From the NCBI GenBank assembly GCA_028713995.1, contig JAQTNF010000001.1:1-39980 (forward strand): 39,980 bases of DNA. Reading direction: 5' to 3'. Position numbers and translations under genes: made by a program. Shown here one piece after another: positions 25,116 through 32,700 of this stretch; positions within the stretch are counted from its first letter, which is position 1; each line of letters opens with the position of its first letter. Source of the stretch: Deltaproteobacteria bacterium (lineage in GTDB: Bacteria; Myxococcota_A; Polyangia; JAAYKL01). The notes beneath the pieces were generated by a model that was not told where the DNA came from, did not search any database, and worked only from the letters and a program-made list of their open reading frames with translations.

Positions 25116-26894
25116 TTGGACGACGCGGGATTCGAGCTCATGTTGCCGGGCGCCGTGGCGCACATTTGCCGCACGCTCGCGCAGGCCGGGGAGTCGGCCT
25201 TCGTGGTGGGTGGGTCGATCAGGGATCTCGTGTCCGGGCGCGTCCCTGTGGACTGGGATCTCGCCACGAGCGCCACGCCCGAGCGCGTCATAGGGCTCTT
25301 CCGGCGCGTCGTGCCGACCGGCGTGGCCCACGGCACCGTGACGGTCCTCGCGGGCGACGAGAGCTACGAGGTCACGACCCTGCGCGGCGAGGGCGGCTAC
25401 GCGGACGGCCGCCATCCGGACAGCGTGACGTTCATTACGGACATCGAGGCCGATCTGGCGCGCCGGGACTTCACGGTGAACGCCATGGCCTGGGATCCGG
25501 CCGCGAGGTCGCTCGTGGATCCGTTCGGCGGCCGCGCCGATCTCGCGTCGCGCGTGCTGCGGGCGGTGGGCGATCCGGCCATCCGCTTCGCCGAGGATGG
25601 ACTGCGAGTGCTGCGCGCGGCCAGGTTCGCGGCCACGCTCGAGATGGTGGTGGAGGAGGGTACGCGGGGCGCCATGCCGGCCGCGGCGCCGGCCCTTGCC
25701 CGGGTGTCGGCCGAGCGCAAGCGCGACGAGCTCGCAAAGCTCCTCTCGGCGAACCGCCCGTCAATCGGGCTCGCGCTCATCCAGGACAACGGCCTGCTGC
25801 CGTTCGTGTGCCCTGGGCTCGCGGGGTCGCACACGGCCGCGTGGTCGCGGGTGCTCGCGCGGGTGGATGCCGCCCCGGCCGGGCTCCCGATGAGGCTCGC
25901 TGCCCTGCTCACAGATCTGCCCGGCGAAGCGGCGCGCGAATGGCTCACGTCCATGAAGCTCGACCGCAGGACCACGGATCGCGTCGCGCGCCTCGTGGAC
26001 GGCCTCGTGGTTCCGTGCAAGGCCGACGCGACCGACGCCGAGGTCAGGCGCGACCTCAAACGGATCGGGCTCGATTGCGTGCACGATCTCTTCAGCCTGC
26101 GGCGCGCCGATCTCATCGCCTGCGCGGCTGTCGCCGAGGCGTTCGCGGATCTCGATCGCCTGGAAGGGCGCGTCATCGACATGGAGCGCCATGGCCTGGC
26201 CCTCGGCACCGGAGATCTGGCCGTGGACGGGAACGATCTCATGCGCGAGCTCGGCATCCCTGCCGGCCGCGACGTGGGTCGCCTCCTCGCCGCGCTCCTC
26301 GACCACGTGCTCGACCACCCCGAGGACAACACGCGCGAGAAGCTCATCGAGCTGGCGCGGCGCACGGTTTCATTGACAGGCAAAAGCCGGGATGAATGTG
26401 TCTTCCCGGCGTTGAAAGGAGTCTCCATGGCAGAGAGAACACTGTCGGATTTCATCGAGCTCGCCATCAAGCGCGAGATCGAGGCGCACGATTTCTATCG
26501 CGGGCTCGTCGCGAAGGTGGAGGACGCGGTCGCGCGCGACGCCCTCGAGCACCTGGCCGCCGAGGAGAAGAAGCACCGGGTTTTCCTGGAGGAATACCGC
26601 GCAGGCAAGCTGGGGCCCGATGTCCTGCGGCTCAGTCACGTGGTCGATTACAGAATCGCCGAGCACCTCGAGAAGCCGGATCCGCAGAAGAACATGGAGA
26701 CCAAGGACGTATACTTGGTGGCCGCCCACAGGGAGCAGAGCTCGTGCGCGTTCTACGAGGGCCTCGCCGCGCTCCACCCCGACGGAGCGGTCAAGGACAT
26801 GCTCCTGCGCATGGCGAACGAGGAACGGCGGCACAAGGAAAAGGTGGAGTACCTCTACAGCAACACCGCGTTCCCCCAGACCGCGGGCGGCTGA
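25116..26894 (+). CDS. cca: CCA-adding-type nucleotidyltransferase fused in frame to rubrerythrin-like domain
   Basis: A continuous 592-codon frame. Residues 1 to about 425 are a class II tRNA nucleotidyltransferase/poly(A) polymerase-like enzyme: GGSIRD at 32-37, the catalytic Asp46-x-Asp48, RRDFTVNAMAWD near 130 and EDGLRVLRAARFAA near 170-185. It would add or repair the tRNA CCA end. There is no stop before a ferritin-like domain beginning at residue 438, although an AGGAG ribosome site and ATG sit at that junction. A single-base insertion in the run of A upstream would end the first protein at a TGA about 30 bases before the ATG. The start used is a TTG with GGAGG at eight bases; ATG 25140 is the alternative. 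Confidence 0.85.
   Translation: MDDAGFELMLPGAVAHICRTLAQAGESAFVVGGSIRDLVSGRVPVDWDLATSATPERVIGLFRRVVPTGVAHGTVTVLAGDESYEVTTLRGEGGYADGRHPDSVTFITDIEADLARRDFTVNAMAWDPAARSLVDPFGGRADLASRVLRAVGDPAIRFAEDGLRVLRAARFAATLEMVVEEGTRGAMPAAAPALARVSAERKRDELAKLLSANRPSIGLALIQDNGLLPFVCPGLAGSHTAAWSRVLARVDAAPAGLPMRLAALLTDLPGEAAREWLTSMKLDRRTTDRVARLVDGLVVPCKADATDAEVRRDLKRIGLDCVHDLFSLRRADLIACAAVAEAFADLDRLEGRVIDMERHGLALGTGDLAVDGNDLMRELGIPAGRDVGRLLAALLDHVLDHPEDNTREKLIELARRTVSLTGKSRDECVFPALKGVSMAERTLSDFIELAIKREIEAHDFYRGLVAKVEDAVARDALEHLAAEEKKHRVFLEEYRAGKLGPDVLRLSHVVDYRIAEHLEKPDPQKNMETKDVYLVAAHREQSSCAFYEGLAALHPDGAVKDMLLRMANEERRHKEKVEYLYSNTAFPQTAGG
26427..26894 (+). CDS. rubrerythrin-like ferritin-domain protein (internal start in the cca frame)
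   Basis: A 155-residue four-helix ferritin-like protein if translated from its own ATG, which has an AGGAG site at six bases. The paired iron ligands are visible: KREIEAHDFY and EEKKH in the first half, HREQSSCAFYEG and EERRH in the second. Such domains hold a di-iron centre and often act in peroxide reduction or iron handling. The rubredoxin CxxC domain of full rubrerythrins is absent. It is in frame with the upstream nucleotidyltransferase and could be made alone, as a fusion, or both. The independent start looks more natural than the fusion. Confidence 0.65.
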   Translation: MAERTLSDFIELAIKREIEAHDFYRGLVAKVEDAVARDALEHLAAEEKKHRVFLEEYRAGKLGPDVLRLSHVVDYRIAEHLEKPDPQKNMETKDVYLVAAHREQSSCAFYEGLAALHPDGAVKDMLLRMANEERRHKEKVEYLYSNTAFPQTAGG

Positions 26895-26904
26895 TTCACG
26901 GCGC

Positions 26905-27057
26905 TTCGCGTCCACTGCAAGCGCGCTCTTGGGCTTCCTGGATCACGTAGGAGCGCGCCCCCTGCATGCCTACGTCGCAAAACACAATCTCGGCTCGATC
27001 CGGGTGCTCGAGAAGTGCGGGTTCGCGGCCACGGACGGGCGGGAAGTTGCCGTCTGA
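26905..27057 (+). pseudogene. GNAT acetyltransferase, C-terminal remnant
   Basis: This frame ends in AYVAKHNLGSIRVLEKCGF, the N-x-x-S-x-x-V-L-E-K-x-G-F signature of the last strands of GNAT N-acetyltransferases, then stops with TGA at 27055-27057. Before it the frame holds only about 20 plausible residues (ALLGFLDHVGARPLH) and then enters the 3' end of the rubrerythrin-like gene; the acetyl-CoA-binding core and a start codon are missing. It is therefore a truncated remnant of about 50 codons. Its stop codon overlaps the first copy of the dispersed repeat. Confidence 0.7.
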
Positions 27058-27095
27058 ACCCCCGTCCCGAACCCCCGTCCCACCCCAACGGATCA
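27056..27095 (+). repeat. dispersed intergenic repeat, copy A
   Basis: The core is CCCACCC-N-AACGGATCA preceded by a C-rich stretch with two GAACCCCCGTCCC units in tandem. In the 24-base core (27072-27095) it differs from copies B and C at two positions each. It lies between the GNAT remnant and the 3' end of the Asp-rich lipoprotein gene. Confidence 0.8.
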
Positions 27096-27097
27096 GC

Positions 27098-27694
27098 TCA
27101 GCAGCACGCCGCATCGACCATCGGCTCCCATCCCGCATCCTCGGATCCACAAGGGGTGTCCTCCACCTGCTGGACGGCGTCGCAGATGCGCTCGAGCTTC
27201 GTGCACAGCGATCTCTCCGAATAGAAACAGTACTCGCATTCCTTCCCGATCCAATCGAAGTAGTGCGTCCAGGCATAGACCACCGGGCCCGTGCTATCTT
27301 CGATATCCGAGAAGCACACATAGGGGGCCCCACCGTCGAGCGCCGGCACCTGCTCGCCATCGCATTCCACCCAATCTTCGTATACGCACCATCCGGCCCA
27401 GAAGGTCATCGTCGCCTCGATCCCGACGATGCACTCGTCGGCGTCCCCGGCGTCCGGATCCGTCTGGCCCGCGTCGTCTCCGGCATCGGGACCTGCATCG
27501 ACGTCGGTGTCGCCGTCCGTATCGGTATCGGTATCGGTATCCGTGTCGGTATCAGTGTCGCTATCCGTGTCCGCGTCGCTGTCCGCATCGCCGGATGCAT
27601 CCGGACCGGAGTCGACATCCGGCTTCGCGCTGTCCGCGCAACCGGCCAGGCAAACAATGAGAAGCGCCAGCATCATGAAGGCTGCTGTTCTCAT
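27098..27694 (-). CDS. small Cys-rich lipoprotein with Asp-rich tether
   Basis: A 198-residue predicted lipoprotein with a near-ideal lipobox LAGC (Cys19). Residues about 30-85 are a DTDTDTDTD-type tract. The remaining 110 residues contain about a dozen cysteines (for example ECEYCFYSERSLC) and many aromatic residues, suggesting a small disulfide-bonded domain; none was recognised. The ATG follows GCGAGGGAGGGAGCC, a ribosome site also seen on other lipoprotein genes here. A possible sigma-54 promoter lies 50 bases upstream. Direct copies of the dispersed repeat lie on both sides of the gene, so it may be a recently moved or recombined unit. Confidence 0.8.
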   Translation of the reverse strand: MRTAAFMMLALLIVCLAGCADSAKPDVDSGPDASGDADSDADTDSDTDTDTDTDTDTDTDGDTDVDAGPDAGDDAGQTDPDAGDADECIVGIEATMTFWAGWCVYEDWVECDGEQVPALDGGAPYVCFSDIEDSTGPVVYAWTHYFDWIGKECEYCFYSERSLCTKLERICDAVQQVEDTPCGSEDAGWEPMVDAACC

Positions 27695-27743
27695 GGCTCC
27701 CTCCCTCGCCCACGAATGGCGGACGAATCCATTGTATCCGTTG

Positions 27744-27759
27744 TGCATGGTTCGTGCCA
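27744..27759 (-). promoter_or_regulatory. sigma-54 promoter candidate for the Cys-rich lipoprotein
   Basis: Minus-strand TGGCACGAACCATGCA matches the -24/-12 consensus TGGCACG-N4-TTGCA at all but one defined position, with the GG and GC elements exactly ten bases apart. The lipoprotein start codon is about 50 bases downstream. A sigma-54 gene and enhancer-binding activator are not in the window. Confidence 0.4.
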
Positions 27760-27780
27760 CCAGGGATGCCCGCGCCGTGC

Positions 27781-27799
27781 GATTCCAACTAGTTGAATC
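27781..27799. promoter_or_regulatory. near-perfect palindrome upstream of the lipoprotein promoter
   Basis: The centre CAACTAGTTG is a perfect 10-base palindrome, extended by GATTC on the left and AATC on the right. It lies about 20 bases upstream of the sigma-54-like site, a plausible position for an activator or repressor. Chance occurrence is possible. Confidence 0.25.
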
Positions 27800-27893
27800 A
27801 ACAGGAGAAAAGCAACCGTCGAAGAGCTGTTTTCACGCAGACGTGTCTCCGCGCATGGACAGCGGATGAACGATTTGCGGTCCGGACCCCCCG

Positions 27894-27946
27894 GAACCCC
27901 CATCCGAACCCCCATCCCCGAAACCCCGTCCCACCCTAACGGATCA
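27894..27946 (+). repeat. dispersed intergenic repeat, copy B
   Basis: The same core CCCACCC-N-AACGGATCA as copy A, in the same orientation, preceded by three imperfect GAACCCCCATCC-like units. Together with copy A it brackets the Cys-rich lipoprotein gene as direct repeats about 850 bases apart. The rest of the 295-base gap at 27695-27989 holds only the promoter and palindrome listed. Confidence 0.8.
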
Positions 27947-27989
27947 AGGCGAATCAATTAAGGAATCGGCGGAAGTCATCCCAAGGAAT

Positions 27990-28262
27990 TCACACGGCTG
28001 CGGCGGGCTTCTGCTCGTCTGCCGGCGGCAGCCCGCCCCAGATGAGCACATCGGGACAGAGGTCCGCCCCGTTCGGCCACGCCACCGTGCCCGACTCGAT
28101 CCGGACGGCGGCAAAGACGGCGGGATCGAGTCGAATCGCCTCGAAGATCGGCCCGGCAAGCAACCCATTGATGTCGCGCTCGATTCCCCGCCCGTCGCTG
28201 AGCTTGAGCCTCAAGCGGAACGGATCGAGCGGCTTGACTGCCATGATTCTCACAAGCGACAT
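27990..28262 (-). CDS. DUF2442 domain protein
   Basis: A 90-residue protein of the DUF2442 family, recognised from PLDPFRLRLKLSDGRGIERDIN, FEAIRLDPAVFAAVRIESGT and the VAWPNGADLCPDVLI end. A GAGGAGG ribosome site precedes the ATG. DUF2442 genes are commonly found next to DUF4160 genes and are suspected toxin-antitoxin-type pairs; biochemical roles are not established. Here the upstream partner is damaged (see 28274-28400), so this protein appears to have lost it. A few alanine-rich residues extend the C-terminus. Confidence 0.82.
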   Translation of the reverse strand: MSLVRIMAVKPLDPFRLRLKLSDGRGIERDINGLLAGPIFEAIRLDPAVFAAVRIESGTVAWPNGADLCPDVLIWGGLPPADEQKPAAAV

Positions 28263-28273
28263 CTTCGTCCTCC

Positions 28274-28400
28274 TCATTCGAGCGGCGCGACATCCTGGAG
28301 CGGCTTCCCATCTCGCGCGAGCGCCCAGTCTGCCCGCAGTTCCTCCCTGTGGAAGAGCGCCCATTCGATCGTCCCCGAAAAACCGGCTGAGCTCGGGCAT
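28274..28400 (-). pseudogene. DUF4160 gene with internal deletion and frameshift
   Basis: The ATG at 28400 has a GGAGG site and starts MPELSRFFG, the typical DUF4160 N-terminus. The C-terminus of the family, WALFHREELRADWALARD then GKPLQDVAPLE and a TGA at 28274-28276, is present in the next frame only a few codons later. About 35 central residues, including the HFHA-type segment, are missing and the two ends are one base out of register. The stop lies 11 bases before the DUF2442 start, the usual arrangement of the intact pair. Confidence 0.75.
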
Positions 28401-28422
28401 GGGCCTCGCACCTCCTCGGAGA

Positions 28423-28428
28423 ATTGTA
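28423..28428 (-). promoter_or_regulatory. possible -10 box for the DUF4160/DUF2442 unit
   Basis: TACAAT on the minus strand lies 22 bases upstream of the DUF4160 start, between it and the stop of the BamB-like gene. No convincing -35 box is visible. Confidence 0.25.
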
Positions 28429-28438
28429 CCACGGAGTC

Positions 28439-29638
28439 CTAGAGGACAGACATGCCGATCAGGGTGCCGCCGTTGGCCATGACGAGCAGGTAGCCGGCGT
28501 AGGCGCTCGGCCGGGCGAAGAACCCGTCGCGCAGATCGATGCGCTGCAAGAGGTCGCCGCTCCCGGCGGAGACGACGTAGAGCCCGGCCACGCTGTCCGA
28601 GAGGATGAGCACGTCGTCGTGCAGGAGCGGATCCTGGAGCATGCCCGCGGCGAACGCACGCTCCCAGATGGTTGAGCCCGTGGTCGGATCGAGGGCCGTC
28701 ACGCCGAATCCGGAGCGCGCCGCGTAGACCGTGCCGCTGTCCGCGGCCAGGCCCGACACGCCCTTCACGTCCGGGCGGGTCCAGGCCACCGAGCCGTCAG
28801 CCGCGTCGAGCCCGTACACGCCGCCCGCCACCGAGGCGCCGACGAGCCTGCCGCCCGCGAGACACGGCGTGGCGTCCGCGTCCATGAGGTCCACGGCGCC
28901 CGTGGTCGTGGCCGGCGTCACCTCCGCGGCGAGATCGCGCGTCCACAGCTCGCTGCCCTCCTGCGCGTCGATGGCGACCACCACGCCGTCGCTGAACGAC
29001 GTGATGATGCGGGACTTCTCGACGACCACATCGGCATACCCCGCGGCCGTGAAGCCCTCCATGGGCGGCCGTCTATACTGCCAGACCACCTTGCCGCTGT
29101 CCGCGTCCACCGCGTAGACCGCGTTGTCCGCCGTGGCGAAGTACAGCGTGCCCTCCTGCTGGTAGATCTCGCGGCGCACCTCGGCGCCCAGGTCGATCGA
29201 CCACAGGAGCCGCCCGGAGCGGGCGTGCAGCGCGTAGAGCAGCCCGTCGTCCGCGCCGAAGTAGACGTGCTTGCGCCTCGCGTCGTACAGCGGCCTGCCG
29301 CCGACCGCGTGATTGAGGTCAAAGCGCCACACGGTCGCGCCGTCGAAGAGGGCGATGCAGTAGAAGCCGCCGATCGAGGCACCGATGAACGCGCGCTTCA
29401 TGTCCGTGTCGAACGCCGCGGACGCGGTTTCGAGCGGGTGGAAGCGGTCGTGCTGCTCCACGAGCTCGGGGAGCAGAAAGTTGGGCAGAGGCGGAGCGAG
29501 CCGCTTGACCCAGCGCAGCCGCAGCACGCTCACACCGGGCTTGTGGGTCCATCCGGAGTCGACCGGGCGGCTCGCGCCGCACGCGGCCGCGCAAGACGCG
29601 GAAAAAAGGATCGCGGCGAGGGCCGGGCGCGGGATCAA
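28439..29638 (-). CDS. bamB: BamB-like PQQ-repeat beta-propeller lipoprotein
   Basis: A 399-residue protein made of repeated propeller strands such as VYAVDADSGKVVWQY, VYGLDAADGSVAWTR and VTALDPTTGSTIWER, the outer-membrane assembly factor BamB/PQQ-like pattern. The N-terminus is a hydrophobic signal followed by AAAC, an imperfect lipobox. The start is a TTG overlapping the upstream TPR gene stop (TTGA). The adjacent YfgM-like gene reproduces the yfgM-bamB order known from Proteobacteria, supporting a role with the BAM complex at the outer membrane. Other PQQ-repeat proteins cannot be excluded. Confidence 0.82.
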   Translation of the reverse strand: MIPRPALAAILFSASCAAACGASRPVDSGWTHKPGVSVLRLRWVKRLAPPLPNFLLPELVEQHDRFHPLETASAAFDTDMKRAFIGASIGGFYCIALFDGATVWRFDLNHAVGGRPLYDARRKHVYFGADDGLLYALHARSGRLLWSIDLGAEVRREIYQQEGTLYFATADNAVYAVDADSGKVVWQYRRPPMEGFTAAGYADVVVEKSRIITSFSDGVVVAIDAQEGSELWTRDLAAEVTPATTTGAVDLMDADATPCLAGGRLVGASVAGGVYGLDAADGSVAWTRPDVKGVSGLAADSGTVYAARSGFGVTALDPTTGSTIWERAFAAGMLQDPLLHDDVLILSDSVAGLYVVSAGSGDLLQRIDLRDGFFARPSAYAGYLLVMANGGTLIGMSVL

Positions 29639-30528
29639 GGGGCCTTGCCCGCGGACTTGGCGCGCAGGAGCTTCTGGAGCAACGCCGGATCGATGCCTTC
29701 GAGGCCGCTGACATCGCTCGGCATGTCCGGGACCTCGGCCGAAGGATCGAGGGCCAGCAGACGCTCGCGGGTCTGCGCGAACAGGTCGTCGAAGCGATCG
29801 GGCCTGCCCTGCTCTCCGAGCTTCGTGACGACGTCCTTGAGCAGCGCGACCGCCCTGTCCTTCTCGTTCTTGCGCTCGGCGATGCGCGCCTGATGGTACT
29901 TGGCGAGGAGCGCGGTGCGGTCGCCGTACCCCTTCTCCATCTCCCTCCACTTGGCCGCGGCCTCGTCGAGCTTGCCCTTCGCCTCGTACGAATAGGCCAG
30001 GCCCTCGATCGCCGCGGGCCGCAGCCATTCAGCGTTGTCCCGGACCTCGCCGAGGAACTTCTCGTACGCGGCGATGGCCTTGTCGTACTGACCCAGATCG
30101 TACCGGGACGCCGCCTCGCCGAGCGCCGCGACCGCGCCGATCTCCGAGCCGCCGAGCTCCTGCTCGACCTTCACAAACTTGTCCGTCGCCTGCGTGGCGC
30201 GCGCCGAGCGCGTGTCGAACGACAGCTCGCCCTTGGGCAAAGGCGGCGTCTCGGTCGGATCCGCGGACGCGGATCTCACGCTCCCCATGGCGACCTTCAC
30301 GGCGTCGAAAAGCAGGTCGGTCTTCTCCGCGTGACCCTTCTCGACAATGGCGCTCACGGCGACGTAGACGACGGTCCCCAGGATGACGAGGCACACGCCC
30401 GCGATGAGCGGCCTGCGGTGCTCGGTCATCCAGTCGAAAACGGTCATCGTCTTGGCGATGAACTGATCCTGGGTCGGATCGAGCTCGTCCTTGCGGCGCT
30501 TCTTCTCGGCGATCTTGGTGCGCGACAC
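29635..30528 (-). CDS. YfgM-like membrane-anchored TPR protein
   Basis: A 297-residue protein with a charged cytoplasmic N-terminus, one membrane helix at about residues 40-62 (LIAGVCLVILGTVVYVAVSA) and a periplasmic helical region with tetratricopeptide-like repeats (ALGEAASRYDLGQYDKAIAAYEKFL and following). This is the YfgM architecture, an ancillary SecYEG/BAM-linked factor in Proteobacteria. Start is GTG, with AAGGAG about 11 bases upstream. It overlaps the BamB-like gene by four bases. YfgM is usually about 200 residues; the longer C-terminus here (with a Pro-rich end) is lineage-specific. Confidence 0.8.
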   Translation of the reverse strand: MSRTKIAEKKRRKDELDPTQDQFIAKTMTVFDWMTEHRRPLIAGVCLVILGTVVYVAVSAIVEKGHAEKTDLLFDAVKVAMGSVRSASADPTETPPLPKGELSFDTRSARATQATDKFVKVEQELGGSEIGAVAALGEAASRYDLGQYDKAIAAYEKFLGEVRDNAEWLRPAAIEGLAYSYEAKGKLDEAAAKWREMEKGYGDRTALLAKYHQARIAERKNEKDRAVALLKDVVTKLGEQGRPDRFDDLFAQTRERLLALDPSAEVPDMPSDVSGLEGIDPALLQKLLRAKSAGKAP

Positions 30529-30667
30529 GGCTTTTCAACTCCTTGCAAACAAAAGGGTTCTTGCCTGACGGGCGCAGACTATATGCCGCGCCCGATCCCA
30601 GTGTCAACGCCGGACCGGCGTTGGACCGGCCTTGCGCGTCGGCGTAAATGAGACAAGAATACTCCAA

Positions 30668-31786
30668 ATGCTCGCGCGAGGGCCGGGGCGCGCGGCGGAG
30701 GATCCTTTGGCGAGCGGCTGCGACAACGCCCTCCTGATCCGGTACGGTGGCCTGGCCGCGGACGAGCACCTCGTCCAGAAGCGCTACTTCGTGCAGAAAC
30801 GGCTCTATACGCTCCAGATCGAGTCGACCGACGACTGCCCGCAGGATTGCGTGTTCTGCTACGCGGGCGGCACCGGGGTGGGAAAGCGCGGGCTCGACGC
30901 GGCGGAGATCCGGGGCCTGCTCGAGGACGCGGCAACGCTCGGGATCCGGGCCATCGACTGGCTCGGCGGCGATCCGCTCACCCGCCCGGACTGGCACGAG
31001 CTCATGCTCCACGCCGCGCGCCTCGGGCTCGTGAACAACATCTGGACGAGCGGCCTGCCCCTGCGCGAAAGGACCGTCGCGGCGCGCGTGCGCGAGGCGG
31101 CCTCGCGCGGGTTCGTCTCGGTGCACTCGGACAGCATCTTCCCGGCCACGCTCGCCCGCTTGCGCCGCGGCGGAGGCGCCGGCTCGTTCGAGGCCATCGC
31201 GCAAGGCGTCGACAACCTTCTCGCCCTCGGCCACCCGCCGGATCGCATCATCAACTGCATCACGTTCACCTCGGTGCAGGAGCCGCGCGACACCATCGAA
31301 ACCATGCGATGGTGGTTCGAGAACAAGGGCGTGCGCACCTGCCTGACCATGTTCAACCCGACCGGCGAGGGCGCGGCCCTGCACTTTCTGGAGCCGGATC
31401 CCGGGGCCGTGCGCGAGGTGTACCGCGAGCGCGACCGCATCAACTTCGGCGACGGGCAAGGCACCATCGGCGCCATGGACACGGACAAGTTCTACTGCGG
31501 CACCATGGCCACGGTCACGTTCACGGGCGACGTGACGCCCTGCTCCGTGATCCGCGAGGGCGTGGGCAACATCCGCGAGGCGCGGCTCGCGGAGATCGTG
31601 GCGCGCCACGGAGATGCGCTCGTGCACGAGCGGCTGCACGACGCCTGCAACCTGCCCGCTCCGTGCGACGCCTGCGCGGACAACGACCACTGTTGGGGTT
31701 GCCGCGCGACCGCGCACAATTACTGCGGCGACGCGGACGGCCTCGACCCCAAATGCTGGCGCATCCGCGCCGGGGAAGACAGATGA
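30668..31786 (+). CDS. radical SAM enzyme with SPASM-like domain
   Basis: A 372-residue radical SAM enzyme. The iron-sulfur motif is CPQDCVFC (Cys57, Cys61, Cys64). The partial TIM barrel includes DWLGGDPLTRPDWHEL and MFNPTGEGA. The C-terminal 90 residues form a cysteine-rich SPASM/twitch-like domain (FYCGTM, TPCSVI, then CDACADNDHCWGC and NYCGD), which should hold auxiliary clusters. SPASM enzymes modify peptides, proteins or small molecules. The stop overlaps the methyltransferase start (ATGA). The ATG at 30668 has a weak ribosome site; a TTG 36 bases upstream is the alternative. Substrate unknown. Confidence 0.88.
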   Translation: MLARGPGRAAEDPLASGCDNALLIRYGGLAADEHLVQKRYFVQKRLYTLQIESTDDCPQDCVFCYAGGTGVGKRGLDAAEIRGLLEDAATLGIRAIDWLGGDPLTRPDWHELMLHAARLGLVNNIWTSGLPLRERTVAARVREAASRGFVSVHSDSIFPATLARLRRGGGAGSFEAIAQGVDNLLALGHPPDRIINCITFTSVQEPRDTIETMRWWFENKGVRTCLTMFNPTGEGAALHFLEPDPGAVREVYRERDRINFGDGQGTIGAMDTDKFYCGTMATVTFTGDVTPCSVIREGVGNIREARLAEIVARHGDALVHERLHDACNLPAPCDACADNDHCWGCRATAHNYCGDADGLDPKCWRIRAGEDR

Positions 31787-32580
31787 AGAGGACGAGCGTG
31801 ACGCTGAAGGACGTGCAGGCGGTGTACGGCGGGCCCGAGGCCGACCTGTGGGAGCTCGTCATGGGCGAGCAGATCCACGCGGGCGGCATGATGTCGTCGC
31901 TCGCGCTCGCGAAGAGCGCGGGGATCGCGTCCGGCATGAGGGGCGTGGACCTGTGCTGCTGCCTGGGCGCGGGCATGCGCCTGCTCGCACACACCTATGG
32001 CGTGCGCATGTGCGGCGTGGACGCCACCGAGCGCATGGTGGAGGAGGCTCGCAGGCGCACCGAGGCCGCGGGGCTTTCCGACAACCTCGAATACCGCCTG
32101 GGCGACGTGACCGACGCGCCGGTCAAGGACGGCGAGTTCGACTTCGTCTGGGGCGAGGACGCGTGGTGCTACGTGGTCGACAAGGATCGCCTGATCCGGG
32201 AGGCCGCGCGCGTCCTCAAGCCCGGCGGCATCGTGGCGTTCACGGACTGGATCGAGGGACCGCGGGGCCTTTCCGACGACGAGGCGGCGCGCATCAACAC
32301 GTTCATGAAGTTCCCGGACATGCAGAGCCTCGACGGATGGGCCGCGCTGCTTGAGAAGCACGGCTTCCAGGTCAAAGAGAGCGTGGAGATCGACTTTGCC
32401 GTGTTCGTAGACCTCTACATGCAGATGCTCACCACTCAGCTCACCTCGGACGCCCTGCGCATCCTCGGCAACGACCAGGCGCTCTTCGAAGCCATGGGCG
32501 CCGAGATGGAGTTCATGCGGCAGGCTGCGCACGCGGGCAAGATCACCCGCGGCCGCTTCGTTGGGGTCAAGAAGGGTTAG
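31783..32580 (+). CDS. SAM-dependent methyltransferase with CCC motif
   Basis: A 265-residue class I methyltransferase. Motif I is GVDLCCCLGAGMR (Cys58-60, Gly62, Gly64) in place of the usual D-x-G-C-G-x-G, and is followed by the acidic ribose ligand in CGVDATERM (Asp80). VWGEDAWCYV and RVLKPGGIVAFTDW are the later motifs. The N-terminal EQIHAGGMM segment recalls sarcosine/dimethylglycine-type methyltransferases. The start lies inside the stop of the radical SAM gene, so the two are translationally coupled and probably act on the same substrate. The exact reaction cannot be told. Confidence 0.87.
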   Translation: MKRTSVTLKDVQAVYGGPEADLWELVMGEQIHAGGMMSSLALAKSAGIASGMRGVDLCCCLGAGMRLLAHTYGVRMCGVDATERMVEEARRRTEAAGLSDNLEYRLGDVTDAPVKDGEFDFVWGEDAWCYVVDKDRLIREAARVLKPGGIVAFTDWIEGPRGLSDDEAARINTFMKFPDMQSLDGWAALLEKHGFQVKESVEIDFAVFVDLYMQMLTTQLTSDALRILGNDQALFEAMGAEMEFMRQAAHAGKITRGRFVGVKKG

Positions 32581-32690
32581 AGTTCCGCCCTGTACGTCTC
32601 GCGCGAGCGCGCGACCGCGAAGATGGCCACGAGGAGCCAGACGATCATGTAGATTGAGGGGCCCGCGGCCCAGCCCCGCACGCTCAGCAT
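32577..32690 (-). CDS. small membrane ORF or 3' fragment of a membrane-protein gene
   Basis: A 37-codon frame with one hydrophobic helix (SIYMIVWLLVAIFAVARSR) and a charged end. A GGAG sits three bases before the ATG, which is close. Its stop overlaps the methyltransferase stop on the other strand. It starts only about ten bases from the third repeat copy and may be the tail of a gene cut at the repeat. No function can be given. Confidence 0.3.
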   Translation of the reverse strand: MLSVRGWAAGPSIYMIVWLLVAIFAVARSRETYRAEL

Positions 32691-32700
32691 CCACTCCAAG

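Noticed and set aside
28401-30028. BamB-like gene extended upstream through the YfgM-like gene
   Set aside because: The extension is the shadow of the YfgM-like coding sequence; a TTG overlapping its stop fits better.
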